Assembly: GCA_015680685.1 (NCBI GenBank)
Contig: MNCI01018418.1
Location: 239,220-294,506, forward strand
DNA from: Gnetum montanum
Taxonomy: Eukaryota > Streptophyta > Gnetopsida > Gnetales > Gnetaceae
Reading direction: 5' to 3'
Length of the DNA stretch: 55,287 bases
Below the pieces are notes generated by a model. It was not told where the DNA came from. It ran no database searches and saw only the letters and a list, made by a program, of their open reading frames with translations. Made by a program: the position numbers and the translations under genes. This document shows positions 30,890 through 41,800 of the stretch, one piece after another (the stretch's first letter is position 1; every line of letters starts with the position of its first letter).

Positions 30890-31935
30890 TAGATTTATTC
30901 TTCTCCATTTCCAACATTTCCATTTGCAAGCTTTTCCTTGATTTCTTATAGCCAAGATTGTGAAGAACTAATGCTAGTCTTCCTCCCTATGACCAAAATT
31001 GCAATGTGAAAGTTGCAAGTGGTTGGGTAGTGGCTTTTCATAGTAATTGCTATCAATTTTGTTAGCTCCAAATCCAGCATTGAAACATTTTCTCATTTTT
31101 TCTTTTGTTTCCAATTGCAATATTTTTCTAGCTTTCAAAGTGGATGATGCAACCTTTCCAAAAATTACCAAACTTCTGAAAGTTAGCTTCCCTCCATTTT
31201 TCCAAGCTAAGAAAATTGATAACTTGCCAAAATTAAGTTCTTAGTAGGAAATACCAACTTTCCACTTTGATTTTTTAGCCTTTTCCCTATCAATGATGGG
31301 TTAGGAGATGTGATATTTCTATTATCTCAACCCCCTTCCTTCCCCTTGCCATATCCAATGTAGAAGCAGTTGGAAAGGTCAACATGGGAAAGGCTTCATA
31401 CCAACTCTTTACAAAGCCAACATTACAAGTTAAAAGTCTTTTCCCATATTTTTACAGCCAAAACTTCCAAAAGATCAATGCTGCCTTTTCCCCCATGTGA
31501 TCAAAACTACAGTGTGGAAGTTGCAAGTGGTTGCGTTGTGATTTTTGCAACACTTTCTATGAAATTTTTTCAAAGCCAATGTTGATATCCTTTCCCCTTT
31601 TCCCCTTTTGTTGCCAATTTTTCTAGTTTCAAAAGTGGATGGTGCAACCCTTCCAAAAATTATCAAACTTTTGAAAGTTAGCTTCCCTCCAATTTTATAA
31701 GCTAAGAAAATTGGCAACCTACCAAAACCAAGTTCTTAGTAGGAAATATGAACTTTCCACTTTGACTTTTCAACTTTTCTTCCCTCTCCCCAATGTTGAG
31801 CTAGAAGGTGTGAGACTTCCATTATCTCATCCTCTTTCTTCCCCTCCCATTTCCATACCCAATGTAGAGGTAGTTGAAAGGTTAACTTGGGTAAGGCTTG
31901 TTACTAGCCTTTTCAACTTTTCATTTTTGGTAAAG
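30890..31935. repeat. Leader with a roughly 495-bp tandem duplication
   Basis: About 30900-31395 recurs at about 31430-31905. Shared text includes GTGGAAGTTGCAAGTGGTTG-like, CTAGCTTTCAAAGTGGATG, GAAAGTTAGCTTCCCTCC, AAGTTCTTAGTAGGAAATA and the polypyrimidine CCTTCCTTCCCC stretch. This is the untranslated leader between PBS and gag. The overlapping short frames on both strands are not genes. Confidence 0.75.
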
Positions 31936-32093
31936 GGGTAAAACCCCTCTTATCCCCCACTTACTAATTATAGTAAGTACTTAATTTTTAGCAAATTTTC
32001 TTTCCTTTAAATGTTTTTGAATTTTATTCACTAGAATTTACTTCTATTTTACCATTTATAGCCTTATTTTAAACCATTATCAATACCATAGCC

Positions 32094-34130
32094 ATGTCTT
32101 TCCAACAATATACCAAGTTGTCCCTCACCTTTACTAGGGAAGGTCTTAGTCAACAAGCCATGAGGATATATGAATCCAAAGACTCTACTATCATTGAAGG
32201 TAGGTAATCTTTGAGCATCAAAGAAAAAAATTTTGATTTTGTAGTCATAAATGAATATCGATATACCTTTGTTTACACCAAAATATAGGCTAGAATACTC
32301 ATTTCATGTTTAGAAGCAAAAGCCAAAAGGGAGTTGAAACTTATCCACCATAATGGTAAGGAGTACATCCCTTCTTCCTATGATCAAATACCTCTATCTA
32401 ATATCTATGTGTATATACTAGCCTAATTGATTGAGATGGAAGAAGAGGATGAAAAACATAGCTTCAAGGAACAACAAGAGGTGGAGGAGGAATTTAGGGT
32501 ATATTTTGAGCCCAAAAACATCCTGGGAGGATTGTTCCAACAAATGTCTCCTAAGGTCACAATGCCTTCCTCTAATGCTTTTGTTTTCTCTATGGGCATG
32601 ATGTTGCCATCTTCCACAGCTGATCCCACATTGGTCATAGCCACGCATCAAACTTAATCAATGCTACAAACTATGGTCTATAATCCATCTATGCCATTTT
32701 CCACATGGCCTCAATCTATGTAACCATCAACTATGATTTTTACTACCACAAATTCATTAACTACTAGAGTGGGGCTCACCATGGGACCCCAAGCAACTTA
32801 GAGGTCATACACCCCATTTGTTCCATTTGTGCCTTAGGTATAGGCACAAACATCCTTTTCCTTGTTTGGACCACAAGTGACAACCATAATGCAACCACTT
32901 CCTTGTGTCATGCAACCCATAGCAAGGCCACAAGCCTCACAACAAACACCACAACCTTATGTACAAACCCCGCAACCAACAGGGCCATCAAAAGTCCTAG
33001 ATTAAGCATCTCAAATGATCTTATACCTAATGGAGGACTTGAAAATGCTCAAATCCTCTACTTCAAAACTATCAAGATTATGGATTTCTACTAGGACAAT
33101 CCCATAAGTCCTATAGTCCCACTCTTAACACTTCTTCCTGGTGTTCCTATTCCCTAATTTAGCAAATATAATGTAGAAGGTGATCCTAATGCTTACCTTA
33201 TTACCTTTTAATTTAAATGCTTACTCTTGCATCCATGGCCTCATACCATCATGAGGATTTTCCTTATGTTCATGACTAGGAAAGCACTTGATTGGTATGG
33301 TGCATCACCTAGGGGATTCATATCTCTTTGGAGGACTTAGTAGCTTAGTTTGTCAACTACTTCAAGTATAACATGAAGCCTAACACAATGCTTGACCAAC
33401 TCATGAAGGTCAAGCAAAGGCTATTAAAACCCATGTAGAAGTTCATCCAATGATTGAATGGACTACTCAATGAAATACCGGAGCCCATAGCTAAAGCCCA
33501 AGTTTTAGCCATATTTAAGGAAGTGGTGAATGACTTTATCAAGCCAAAAATCTAATACATTGATCTACAATTTCTTAGGCAAGCATTCTTGCAAACTAAA
33601 AATATAGAGGATGTTACGAAGGCTAGTCATGATTCAACCTACATAGCATATAAAAATTACCATACACGAAGAGATAAAGAGAAAAACAAACAAAACAATA
33701 CACCTATAGGAATTGTGACCAAAGAGGCAAAGATCAAAAGCCAAGGGCCAAGGGCTAGCCCACCCAAGGCCCCCACTGATGATCACAATAACCAACCATC
33801 AACCTCTAGGACCATTTCATTGACTACTACTAGGCCAAATGTTGAGTGAAAAGGCCATAACAAATACACAACCTTACCTATGAAACCATCCAAGTTACTA
33901 AACCAATCATTAAAGAATGGGCACATGCAACACAAACAAATGATTGAAGCCACTTCAAAGAAACATGAGTGGTTATGAGAAATAGCCAAAGACCCCACCT
34001 GGATAACAAAGGATGATTCTCAGTTACCTAGATACTTCAAACTAGACCACTTCTACCATTATGATCAATTTCCTATTCATGACACAAACTTCTACCTTAT
34101 GCTTACCTGCAAAGGATGATAGATAAGGGG
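32094..34130 (+). pseudogene. Tat-like gag
   Basis: A start ATG at 32094 gives MSFQQYTKLSLTFTREGLSQ. An acidic stretch (32427-32650), a Gln/Pro/Thr-rich part (32650-33000) and then the retrotransposon gag domain follow: VEGDPNAYLI, KCLLLHPWPHTIM, TRKALDWYGASPRGFISL, FVNYFKYNMKPNTMLDQLMK and EPIAKAQVLAIFKEVVNDF. A Lys/Pro-rich C-terminus (33589-33849) and HFYHYDQFP end the recognisable part. The protein would form the virus-like particle. Stops and frameshifts are frequent, for example at 33000 and 33500. The gag-domain assignment rests on the WYG and surrounding pattern. Confidence 0.72.
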
Positions 34131-34860
34131 AGTTGGTCTTAGATACTTTCAACCTAGTTTGGCCATAAAACCAATTGATGTAGATCTACAAAGACCTATT
34201 GAATTCTAATGATGCTCCCAATGTTATTTCATCATTCAACATTGACAATGACCGAAGACCAGTAAGAGAACCATTTGTGATTCAAGTACTCCTTTGTGGT
34301 GAAAGGGATTCTTTAGCTTTTCACAACTCAAGATCCCCTTTTGTCATAAGACTACCATCATGAGTGCCTCCCAAGGAATCTTTTGTAATTAGGATCCCTC
34401 AACCCAACACAACCCAAGTAGCCATAACCCAAACAATTGTGCAATGATCGCTTGTGATGGCCAATGCTACTACCTCTTCCTCATAACCAATGGCTAGCAA
34501 ACAAGAAACTTCAACCAAACAAAGGAAGAGGCATAAGAAAAAGCATGATAACAAGGGTGACAAGTAGACAAAGTAATGAAAGGAAGTGGATCCACTGAAG
34601 CCCACTCCTATTTCTGCTATACCCATGATTTCCTCTACCCAACGCACTCCAACCACCAAACCATAGGAGGATGCCAGATCCAATACCTATAACAATGAGA
34701 AAAAGCCACAACTACCATAACCTAAAGCTGAAGTTCACATTTTGAGGTGCATGGAGGAAATAAATCACAACTAGGGTGATAAGCCCATGACCAATAATAG
34801 TAACTTCCTCAATGTAATGGACCAAGTAATGGACCAAGCTAGTAAAACACAACTCTAAGC
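34131..34860 (+). other. Gag to protease spacer, decayed
   Basis: Plus-strand text has Pro/Lys-rich fragments, but no domain that I recognise. Long minus-strand open frames (34399-34711) are shadows of Thr/Pro-rich coding. Probably the gag C-terminus. Confidence 0.45.
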
Positions 34861-35702
34861 TTGTATGACCTGATCATGACTTTCTCCAGATATTGTGAGG
34901 TGCTATTCAAAATGTTGACTTTCACCATGGTTAGTGAGGATATCCCTACTAATGAGGAATCCATCCATGCTATGATGGTTCCTCCCTTACCAAAGGAAGT
35001 GAAGTTAACACACCTTGTATTTTGTGATAGCCAAATTAAGGTTAATTCCAAAAATGGTGAAGTAACTACAACCCCTTTATTCATAACCATATGCATAGGA
35101 CAATTTAAAATATATCAGATGCATGTTGATGATGGAGCCACAATTAATGTCATCCCATGCACCATTGTTGCATGCTTGGGCTTAACTAAGTAGATACAAC
35201 CTGCAATCATCGTAGCTTTTAAGTCCTTTAATGGATCAAGAATTTCCATCAAGGGGTCTATCTCCTTGGATTTTGTAGGTGGGGAGAAATTCCCCACAAT
35301 CACCAACTTCTTGGTGGTGGAAGAGACACTAGGATTCAACCTGATCTAGGAAGACCTTAATTGGCTCAATTATGTGCTATGTCATCTCCCATCAATTAAT
35401 AAATTCATCTTCCTTATGAGATAGGTGAAATCATCATTCATGATGATAATGTGGTTTCCCTAGTTGTCAACAACGTAGACATAGAGTCAAGGTCCAAAGT
35501 GGAGCTTTAAGAAGAAGCTCACAACCATGAAGAGCAACAACCCAAGGAAGCCAACAATGACAATGTTAAGCAACCTAATGCATTATGGGATGAACTCCCT
35601 TTTAGCATTGTAAGCAAAGGAGGTGACAAATATAAGCTTGTGCAGAGTAGGTTGTACTCAATTCCTAATCTTGTAAAGATTAGGAAGAATATGCACAAGT
35701 GA
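34861..35702 (+). pseudogene. Tat-like aspartic protease and end of gag-pro frame
   Basis: The frame opens at 34861. FCDSQIKVNSKNGEV and PLFITICIGQFKIYQMHVDD lead into VDDGATINVIP (35125-35157), the active site with Asp retained. AFKSFNGSRISIKGSISL and LVVEETLGFNLI complete the fold. After stops at 35191 and 35347 (apparent Gln codons), an acidic and Asn-rich tail ends KYKLVQSRLYSIPNLVKIRK with a stop at about 35700. In other Tat elements RT follows soon after; here about 9.7 kb intervenes. Confidence 0.8.
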
Positions 35703-36564
35703 AGTTCACCTTAACCTTCCCATGCCCCTATGACTAGATGCACCAATATCCATGTAGCCTTAATTTTCTTTTGTAGTTTATTATATCTTTTTATGTATTT
35801 GTTCTTTTACTCTTTATGCATGTAGCCTATGCATGTACCCTAAGTTCATTTTCATTTTTACCTATTTGCTACTACCTTTCTTTATTCTTACTGATGTTAT
35901 AAACAACAAAAAAGCCTTATAAATATATGCATTTTTCATAATTGGTCTATTAAGACCTTAAACTAGCATCATGACCCACCATGGCCTTGAAATGGCAAAG
36001 ATAATCACACAACCTAGTCTGCTAAGACCTTAAACTAGCATCATGGCCCACCAAGGTCTTACACTAGCAAAGATAATCACATAACTTGGTTTGCTAATAC
36101 CTTAAACTAGCAAAGATAATTATACAACCTAGTCCACTAAGACTCTAGACTATTAATGTAATCCACTAAGACATTAAATAGGCATTATGGCCTGCCATGG
36201 CCTTAAATTGGCAATGTAGCCATAATCACACAATATAACCTGTGCCTTTGATGGCCTCAAACTAGCAAACATCTTATTTGCTATTACACTTCTTTTTGTT
36301 GATTATCCATTTAATGTTATAACCAAAACATCAGCATAGCCATCCTTAATGTTTATAAGATTTACTACAACTATAGATACATATAGCCAAAAATAAAACC
36401 AAAATTTAAATTTAAAGTTAAAATGTCCATAACATACATAGCCATGGTCACACTATGTGGAAAAAATATCAAATAATAATAATCATCTATAACATAGTCT
36501 TGGCTAATCATAGCCATCAACATGAAAATAAAGATAAATAGCCAACAAGCTAAATTAATGGAGG
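35703..36564. repeat. Spacer with about seven CCAAGGCCTTAAACTAGCA-like motifs
   Basis: After a T-rich run, 35950-36260 holds repeats of the form GACCTTAAACTAGCATCATG, GGCCCACCAAGGTCTTACAC and AAGATAATCACACAACCTAG, each 30-60 bp apart. The same motif recurs at 45121-45230 and 48975-49060. No coding is seen. 36300-36564 is AT-rich without recognisable content. Confidence 0.7.
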
Positions 36565-39500
36565 TTATTGAATGGCATCCAAAGGAAGTGATTGGTCATT
36601 CTCACCCTCACCGCTGGGGTCACCAATGTTTCCTGAGGCCTAAAATGCAATAACATATAGCCAATTAGTAACCCATAGTCAAAACCATAGCTTAAAACAA
36701 GAACAAAACATAAAATACATCTAACCTATGGAAATTTTGGCTCCATGACTTCTGGGGATAGAAGTGGAAGGGCATCCTCCAAACAATGGATGATCTGGTG
36801 CTCTATCATGTTGACCTAGTCAACATTCCCAAAATCAATGCTAGAGAGAATGTCGATCCTATATATAGGATTCAAAGTAGGAGGATCCTAGGTAGTAGTA
36901 GTCGTAGAGGTCTCACCTATAGTAGTGGTAATCTAAGCAATAGGGGATTACTCCAAAGTGACAGTACTTTCAAGAATCTAATAAGCACTCTCTGCCTAGA
37001 TCCCCTAGATGAACAGCTCTCTCTTGTGTTGTTCAAATAACTCCTCCTTGATCCACTTAAGGTAAGCCCCACAATCTACCTTGTACTAATGCTTGTGGAC
37101 CTTTTTTTTCTTACCCCACTTTGGACCAAAGCATACTAATCCTTTTAGTCCTTAACCTTTTGGAAGATGAGGTTCATTAGCATATGTTATTCTACCATCT
37201 CCCATAGGATCATTATTTTGTTCCAAATGACATGCCAGTAGCAGACCCATGTGATCTCCCTAGTTTGCAACTCCCCCAAGTTAGTCACTTGGGCCTTCAC
37301 AAAGGCCTTGTGGTCTTAGAGATCTCTAATTATCTCCTCTTATGATTGATTCTTTTCCCTTAAGGCCATAACTTCCTTTGATAAGGATTCGTTGGACCTC
37401 TCTAGCTCACATGAATTTTTTGTGCATCACATTGCTAGATTAGTAGCAATCTCATACAACTTCAAGGATACACTAGATAAGTCAAAGGAAGGCTTAGGTA
37501 AGGAGTCTATCTTTGTGTCTCTATTGGTGTCCCACTCCACAGAAGACACTACAAAATTATAAAATAAAACCATAAACATGATGCACAATCTAAGATAGCC
37601 ATAAATTAAGTATAGGCTACAATTGAAGTATAAAATAAAATACTTACATATCTTGAGTGCAACCTGATGCAACCAATCGATGATGTCCTTAGCTAGTCTA
37701 CGTATGAACTCCACTTTGTCTAGAGTCTCCACCCATGGTTTCACACAAAATGTAAGGATAGGTGCTTTCATTGATGGCTCAGGAACTACTATAAGCATAA
37801 CAATTTTTGAATGGTTAGGATGAAAACCAAAATTAAACTATAAGATATAACAAAAATATTAAGGCATGGTCCTACCTAGCTCCTTCTCTTCCTCCTCTGT
37901 GATGCTAATAGGAGATGTACCTAGTACTACCTCACCAAATAAGGCATCTAGATCATTTATATTCTCATCGATAAACCCTTCAACCATAGGTTGCTTTAAG
38001 AGTGCTTCTGTTACATGCCTTTGTTCTTCCTCTATAACACCTTGGGCTACCATAGCCTGATGTTTCTCTATAATCATAGCATATAGAAAACTCATTAATA
38101 CATGAAACCATAGGGTATCCATAATTTTAAAATATGAAATATCCCAATTTAAATAAAGCATACTTGTAACTACCTATTGCGATGGTCTAAGCTTAAACCT
38201 TAGCTTCTTTGAGGCAAGCTAGTCTGATGTTGGTGGTGCTTCCTTTGTATGCCTCTTGAGTTTCTCCCTAGTTGCCTATTCAGCCTTCATATGGCATCGT
38301 TTGGCATCCAAGACACTAGCAAGAAATGTAAAAGGCTCATTGTTATCAGTGTTGTCAGGAGGCTCACATTGGCTAACATTAAGATTCTTAGTGGTGATGG
38401 ATAACATATCATCCATCCCCTTTGGTGGGTTTTGGGCCTACACCATTAAATAAATGTGCTTTATCCAAGGCTTAAAAAGTTAGCTTGGGTCTTGGAAAAC
38501 CCATCATCCATTCTTGTACATCATCAGAAACTCTGCAAACCTCTTCAGATAACCTGTAAAAAATGCAAAGTGCATATGGATTATTATAGAGGTGTCAACA
38601 TAGAGTCTAAGGATCTCCTCCTGAAGCCTAGTAGCCAAAGTAACTACCTAGTTAAATTTGGTACCGTCCATCAAGACCTTCTTAAAGGTTGATTCCTATG
38701 CTATGTTGATTAACTTCTTTTATGATAATAGTTTGGGAAATGCATGAGACCTGAACAAAGGATATGATTCCTTTGCATTAGGGTTCATGAAGCTATTGAT
38801 GGAAATTTGAGAGTGGTCCATGTTGGAACCAAGCCACTTCAAAAAAATTTTGCAATGCCCAGTTTCCCTTACTATCCTTGTGGGAACCTTTACTTCATCA
38901 ATGGGGATACTAAACAAGCCATGAAAGAGGCTTGCACCAACATCCATGTTTACCTTCACATCCTAGATGATGGTGCTAAAATTAGAAATCTTCTCATCAA
39001 AGGAGTTGATGACATACAATGTCCCTGTAGCAAGATTGGAAGGAATAGGTGCCATAAGTACATCAATTAAACCTGCACGCTAGATGTTTTTATGAAAGTA
39101 CCCAAGCACCAACCCCTTTAGCCACTTTTGTGATAGTGTCACCTCACTAAACTTCAAGATGAGGGTATCCTCATGACATGGCCTTGAAAGTTATATGGCA
39201 ACATTAGTAGAGGTGGAAGGTGCTACAAAGCAACAACCAAAAGTTTAGCATCAACATAAGCAAGTTTAACAACTAGTGAAAGCAATAGAACACTCAATGT
39301 TATAGCCATGAAACACTAGAATCTATAGCCTTTATATTTACCTTCTTTTTTCTTCTTCAATGTGGAGGTCCCAGTTGCAAGGGTATGATCCATAGAGTTG
39401 TCGAAATCTACCCACTAGTTGTGCATTGTTCCATCATCCTTACACTTCTTGTATACAATGTTGAACCTTGAGGCATATGCATCAAAGTTCCCTCTTAACT

Positions 39501-40138
39501 GTTGATACATAGAAGTTTTGATGTAAGGGATCTTGGTGGATTTTTCTAGAGCAATTTTTGCCATTGCGAAGATTTGGTCATTGATGATCAAACCTTGATT
39601 GTTGACCTTGTACCTATAAGAAGTTTGTAAAACCGATGAAGTTAGGAAAGATAGTTAAGCCAAAAGCATAACAACATTACAATAGCCATGGTTACCCCTG
39701 TAGATGATAGATAGTGTTGGGCAGGTTTTGTAATAACATGTGGACTCTATGCACCACCATCAGACTATAGTTAGCACTATACTTTCTATACTCTTGCATT
39801 GTCTAGATCTCTGTGAGGTAATGTGGGCTTATGGCATCTACTGAGCCCCTTGCTATCCTAGGAGGTGTCTTGTCAAAAATAAATATCATAATTAGGCGAG
39901 ATGCTTGAGGCAACAGGATCTCCACTATAACCATTGCCACATCTATAGACAAGTGTGACCATAGCATCATACTAAAGTTCTTTAAGATGTAGGTAACAAC
40001 TTTCCTTACCCTAGGCTTGAACCATAATGACAACTTCCCCAAAGGCCTATCAAGGAGTGGGTTATTAGTCTTGGGATGACTAATATAGCATAAGATACCC
40101 ACCAACTCCACAATGATGAGGATGGATTTCAAGTAAAC
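36565..40138 (-). pseudogene. Antisense multi-exon gene relic inside the Tat-like element
   Basis: Seven exons are visible on the minus strand: 40138-39696, 39613-39342, 39222-38164, 38067-37876, 37788-37648, 37548-36726 and 36639-36565. Introns of 82, 119, 96, 87, 99 and 86 bp all have GT...AG ends (for example GTAAGTATTTTA...ATTTTGTAG). Phase is kept at the junctions checked, and exons 2-5 have lengths that fit without indels. Recognisable text includes PKTNNPLLDRPLGKLS, WFKPRVRKVV, EILLPQASRLIM, ATGTLYVINSFDEKI, WLGSNMDHSQISIN and a coiled-coil-like ELERSNESLSKEVMALREK. The family is not recognised. Antisense extra ORFs are known in Tat elements such as Grande, usually after integrase. Stops are almost all TAG/TAA at apparent Gln codons. 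One frameshift lies in an A-run near 37105. The 5' end is unresolved; the final stop is near 36565. Confidence 0.75.
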
Positions 40139-41800
40139 CTTGCATAAACCAAAACAAAAACATTATGACCATTTGGCATTACTTGGAAAATTTAGAAAAA
40201 ACATCTAGTAAAAGGTAACATTAGGCTCTATAAAAAGCTCTAAGGTGTTTATCTAAATTAGCTTAAGAAATTCCATGAGAAAACATTATTACAACCTTGC
40301 ATAGCCTTACATTATGGAAATACTAAGAAAATTTTCATAACCAAAATATTATAGAAAAAATCATATAGAGAAAACTAAGCCTTAGTTTAAATTATGCATA
40401 AATTTTGAAAAAAACATCTAAACTATGCATAAATTTAGAAAAAGCATGCATGAATTTAGAAAAAAAAAAGCATTAAAAATTTAAAAAATCCTATAGGCAT
40501 AGTAAAAATATTTTTAAAAAACTAGTGAAGCATTTTTTTTTTTTTTAAAAAAAACATATTTAAAGCATAAGTTTTACATGAGAATCTACACATGTCACTC
40601 ACATGCATCCAAAATTTTGTCTTATTTACGTAGCCATAACTGAAAAATTTACCAAAAATTCATGAAAGCTTCGATTTTAATGATTCCACCATGGAAAGAA
40701 CCCTAAAATCACAAGATTTGTAGCCATGACCATTATAAAAATAAATAAATAGCCATTTTTATATGGAATATAGACAAATTAGCAAAACAACTATAACTTT
40801 CACTATGAATTCCCTTTTTGCAAAGCTTTATGAAAAAATTCATCAAAACGTTTTTTCAACTCCAAATGGAGTGATTCCACCACTATTTGAAAGCTTAAAT
40901 TGAGCTCTACACACCCATCTTTAAGAAATATTCAAAACCATTTTTGGTTATGCAAAAAAAAAAAATTTGTTAATTTGCACAAGATTATAAAAATGACATA
41001 AATCTCCTTTTGACAAAGGCTTGATAAAAAATTCATTAAAATTTCATTTTAAGTCCAATCAAAGTGATTCTATCTCAATTGGAAAGTTGAAGCCAAGGCC
41101 TACTCAACCATAGCGAAAAAACAACCAAAATCCCTGTCGTTTGCTTAGAAAAAATTCATGAACTTACATGAAATTTTAAAATGGCATCGAAAACCTAACT
41201 ACATGACCTTAGGAAAATAGCCATAACTCCATCATTATAGATTTAAATAAAATGATACAACATCTATTGGAAAGATTATATGAAGGGCTAAGAACTTGTA
41301 AGATTAGATTTTCAAAAATATGAAGTTGTTTGCTTATGAAAAAATATACAACATTACTTGCTTTCTCATGTAAAAAGCTAAAAATCCTAAAGCCCAACTT
41401 AATATAGCCATAAAACATAGCCAAAATAGCTTAAATGATCTATACCCATTACAAAGCACACAAAAATAATGGGGTAGGATTTCGTTAAAATTTAACTTTA
41501 ATAAATCCTTAAGCCTAGATCTAAAAAAATGACCATACCCCCATAATTTTGTGAAAAAACATAAAAACATTAGGTTTGATTTTAAAAATCAAATCTATTG
41601 AGGCAAAAACAATGAAAAAACCATGGAACCATGTGGAAACGACCAAAATAAGAGGTTGGATTTTGAAAGAATTTGATTTACCCCCTCTCTTAGAGTAGAT
41701 TTGAGAAATATGGTCCCACATATGGTAGGAAAAATACTAGAAAACCATAGAAAAGAGCTAAGAAACAAAGGTAAAAATAGNTAGTGTAGAACTCCCATTT
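40139..41800. repeat. AT-rich region with degenerate repeats of about 200 bp
   Basis: 40139-40600 is A-rich with no gene seen, though it may hold 5' parts of the antisense gene. From about 40620 a theme recurs near 40630, 40795, 40990 and 41215: (T)AGCCATAACT..., AAATTCAT(C/T)AAAA, AGTGATTC(C/T)A(C/T)C and TTGGAAAG(C/T)T. I count about four weak copies. Minus-strand open frames at 41209-41798 are hydrophobic, AT-driven artefacts. Confidence 0.5.

Noticed and set aside
34399-34711. Minus-strand frames with apparent membrane segments
   Set aside because: They are shadows of Thr/Pro/Lys-rich gag-side text on the plus strand.
38553-38647. A further intron in the antisense gene (GTAGTTAC...TTTTTACAG)
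   Set aside because: The reading frame continues through it with plausible coding (LATRLQEEILRLY, YLKRFAEFLMMYK), and exon length arithmetic works without it.
36565-39222. Alternative genetic code or U-to-C editing to explain in-frame TAG/TAA at Gln positions
   Set aside because: The same stop types appear in all decayed elements of the window, including TGA at Trp, so decay by base change is simpler.
41209-41798. Minus-strand open frames coding hydrophobic Phe-rich peptides
   Set aside because: AT-rich repeats translated in several overlapping frames; no domain, no splice context, and an N lies in one of them.
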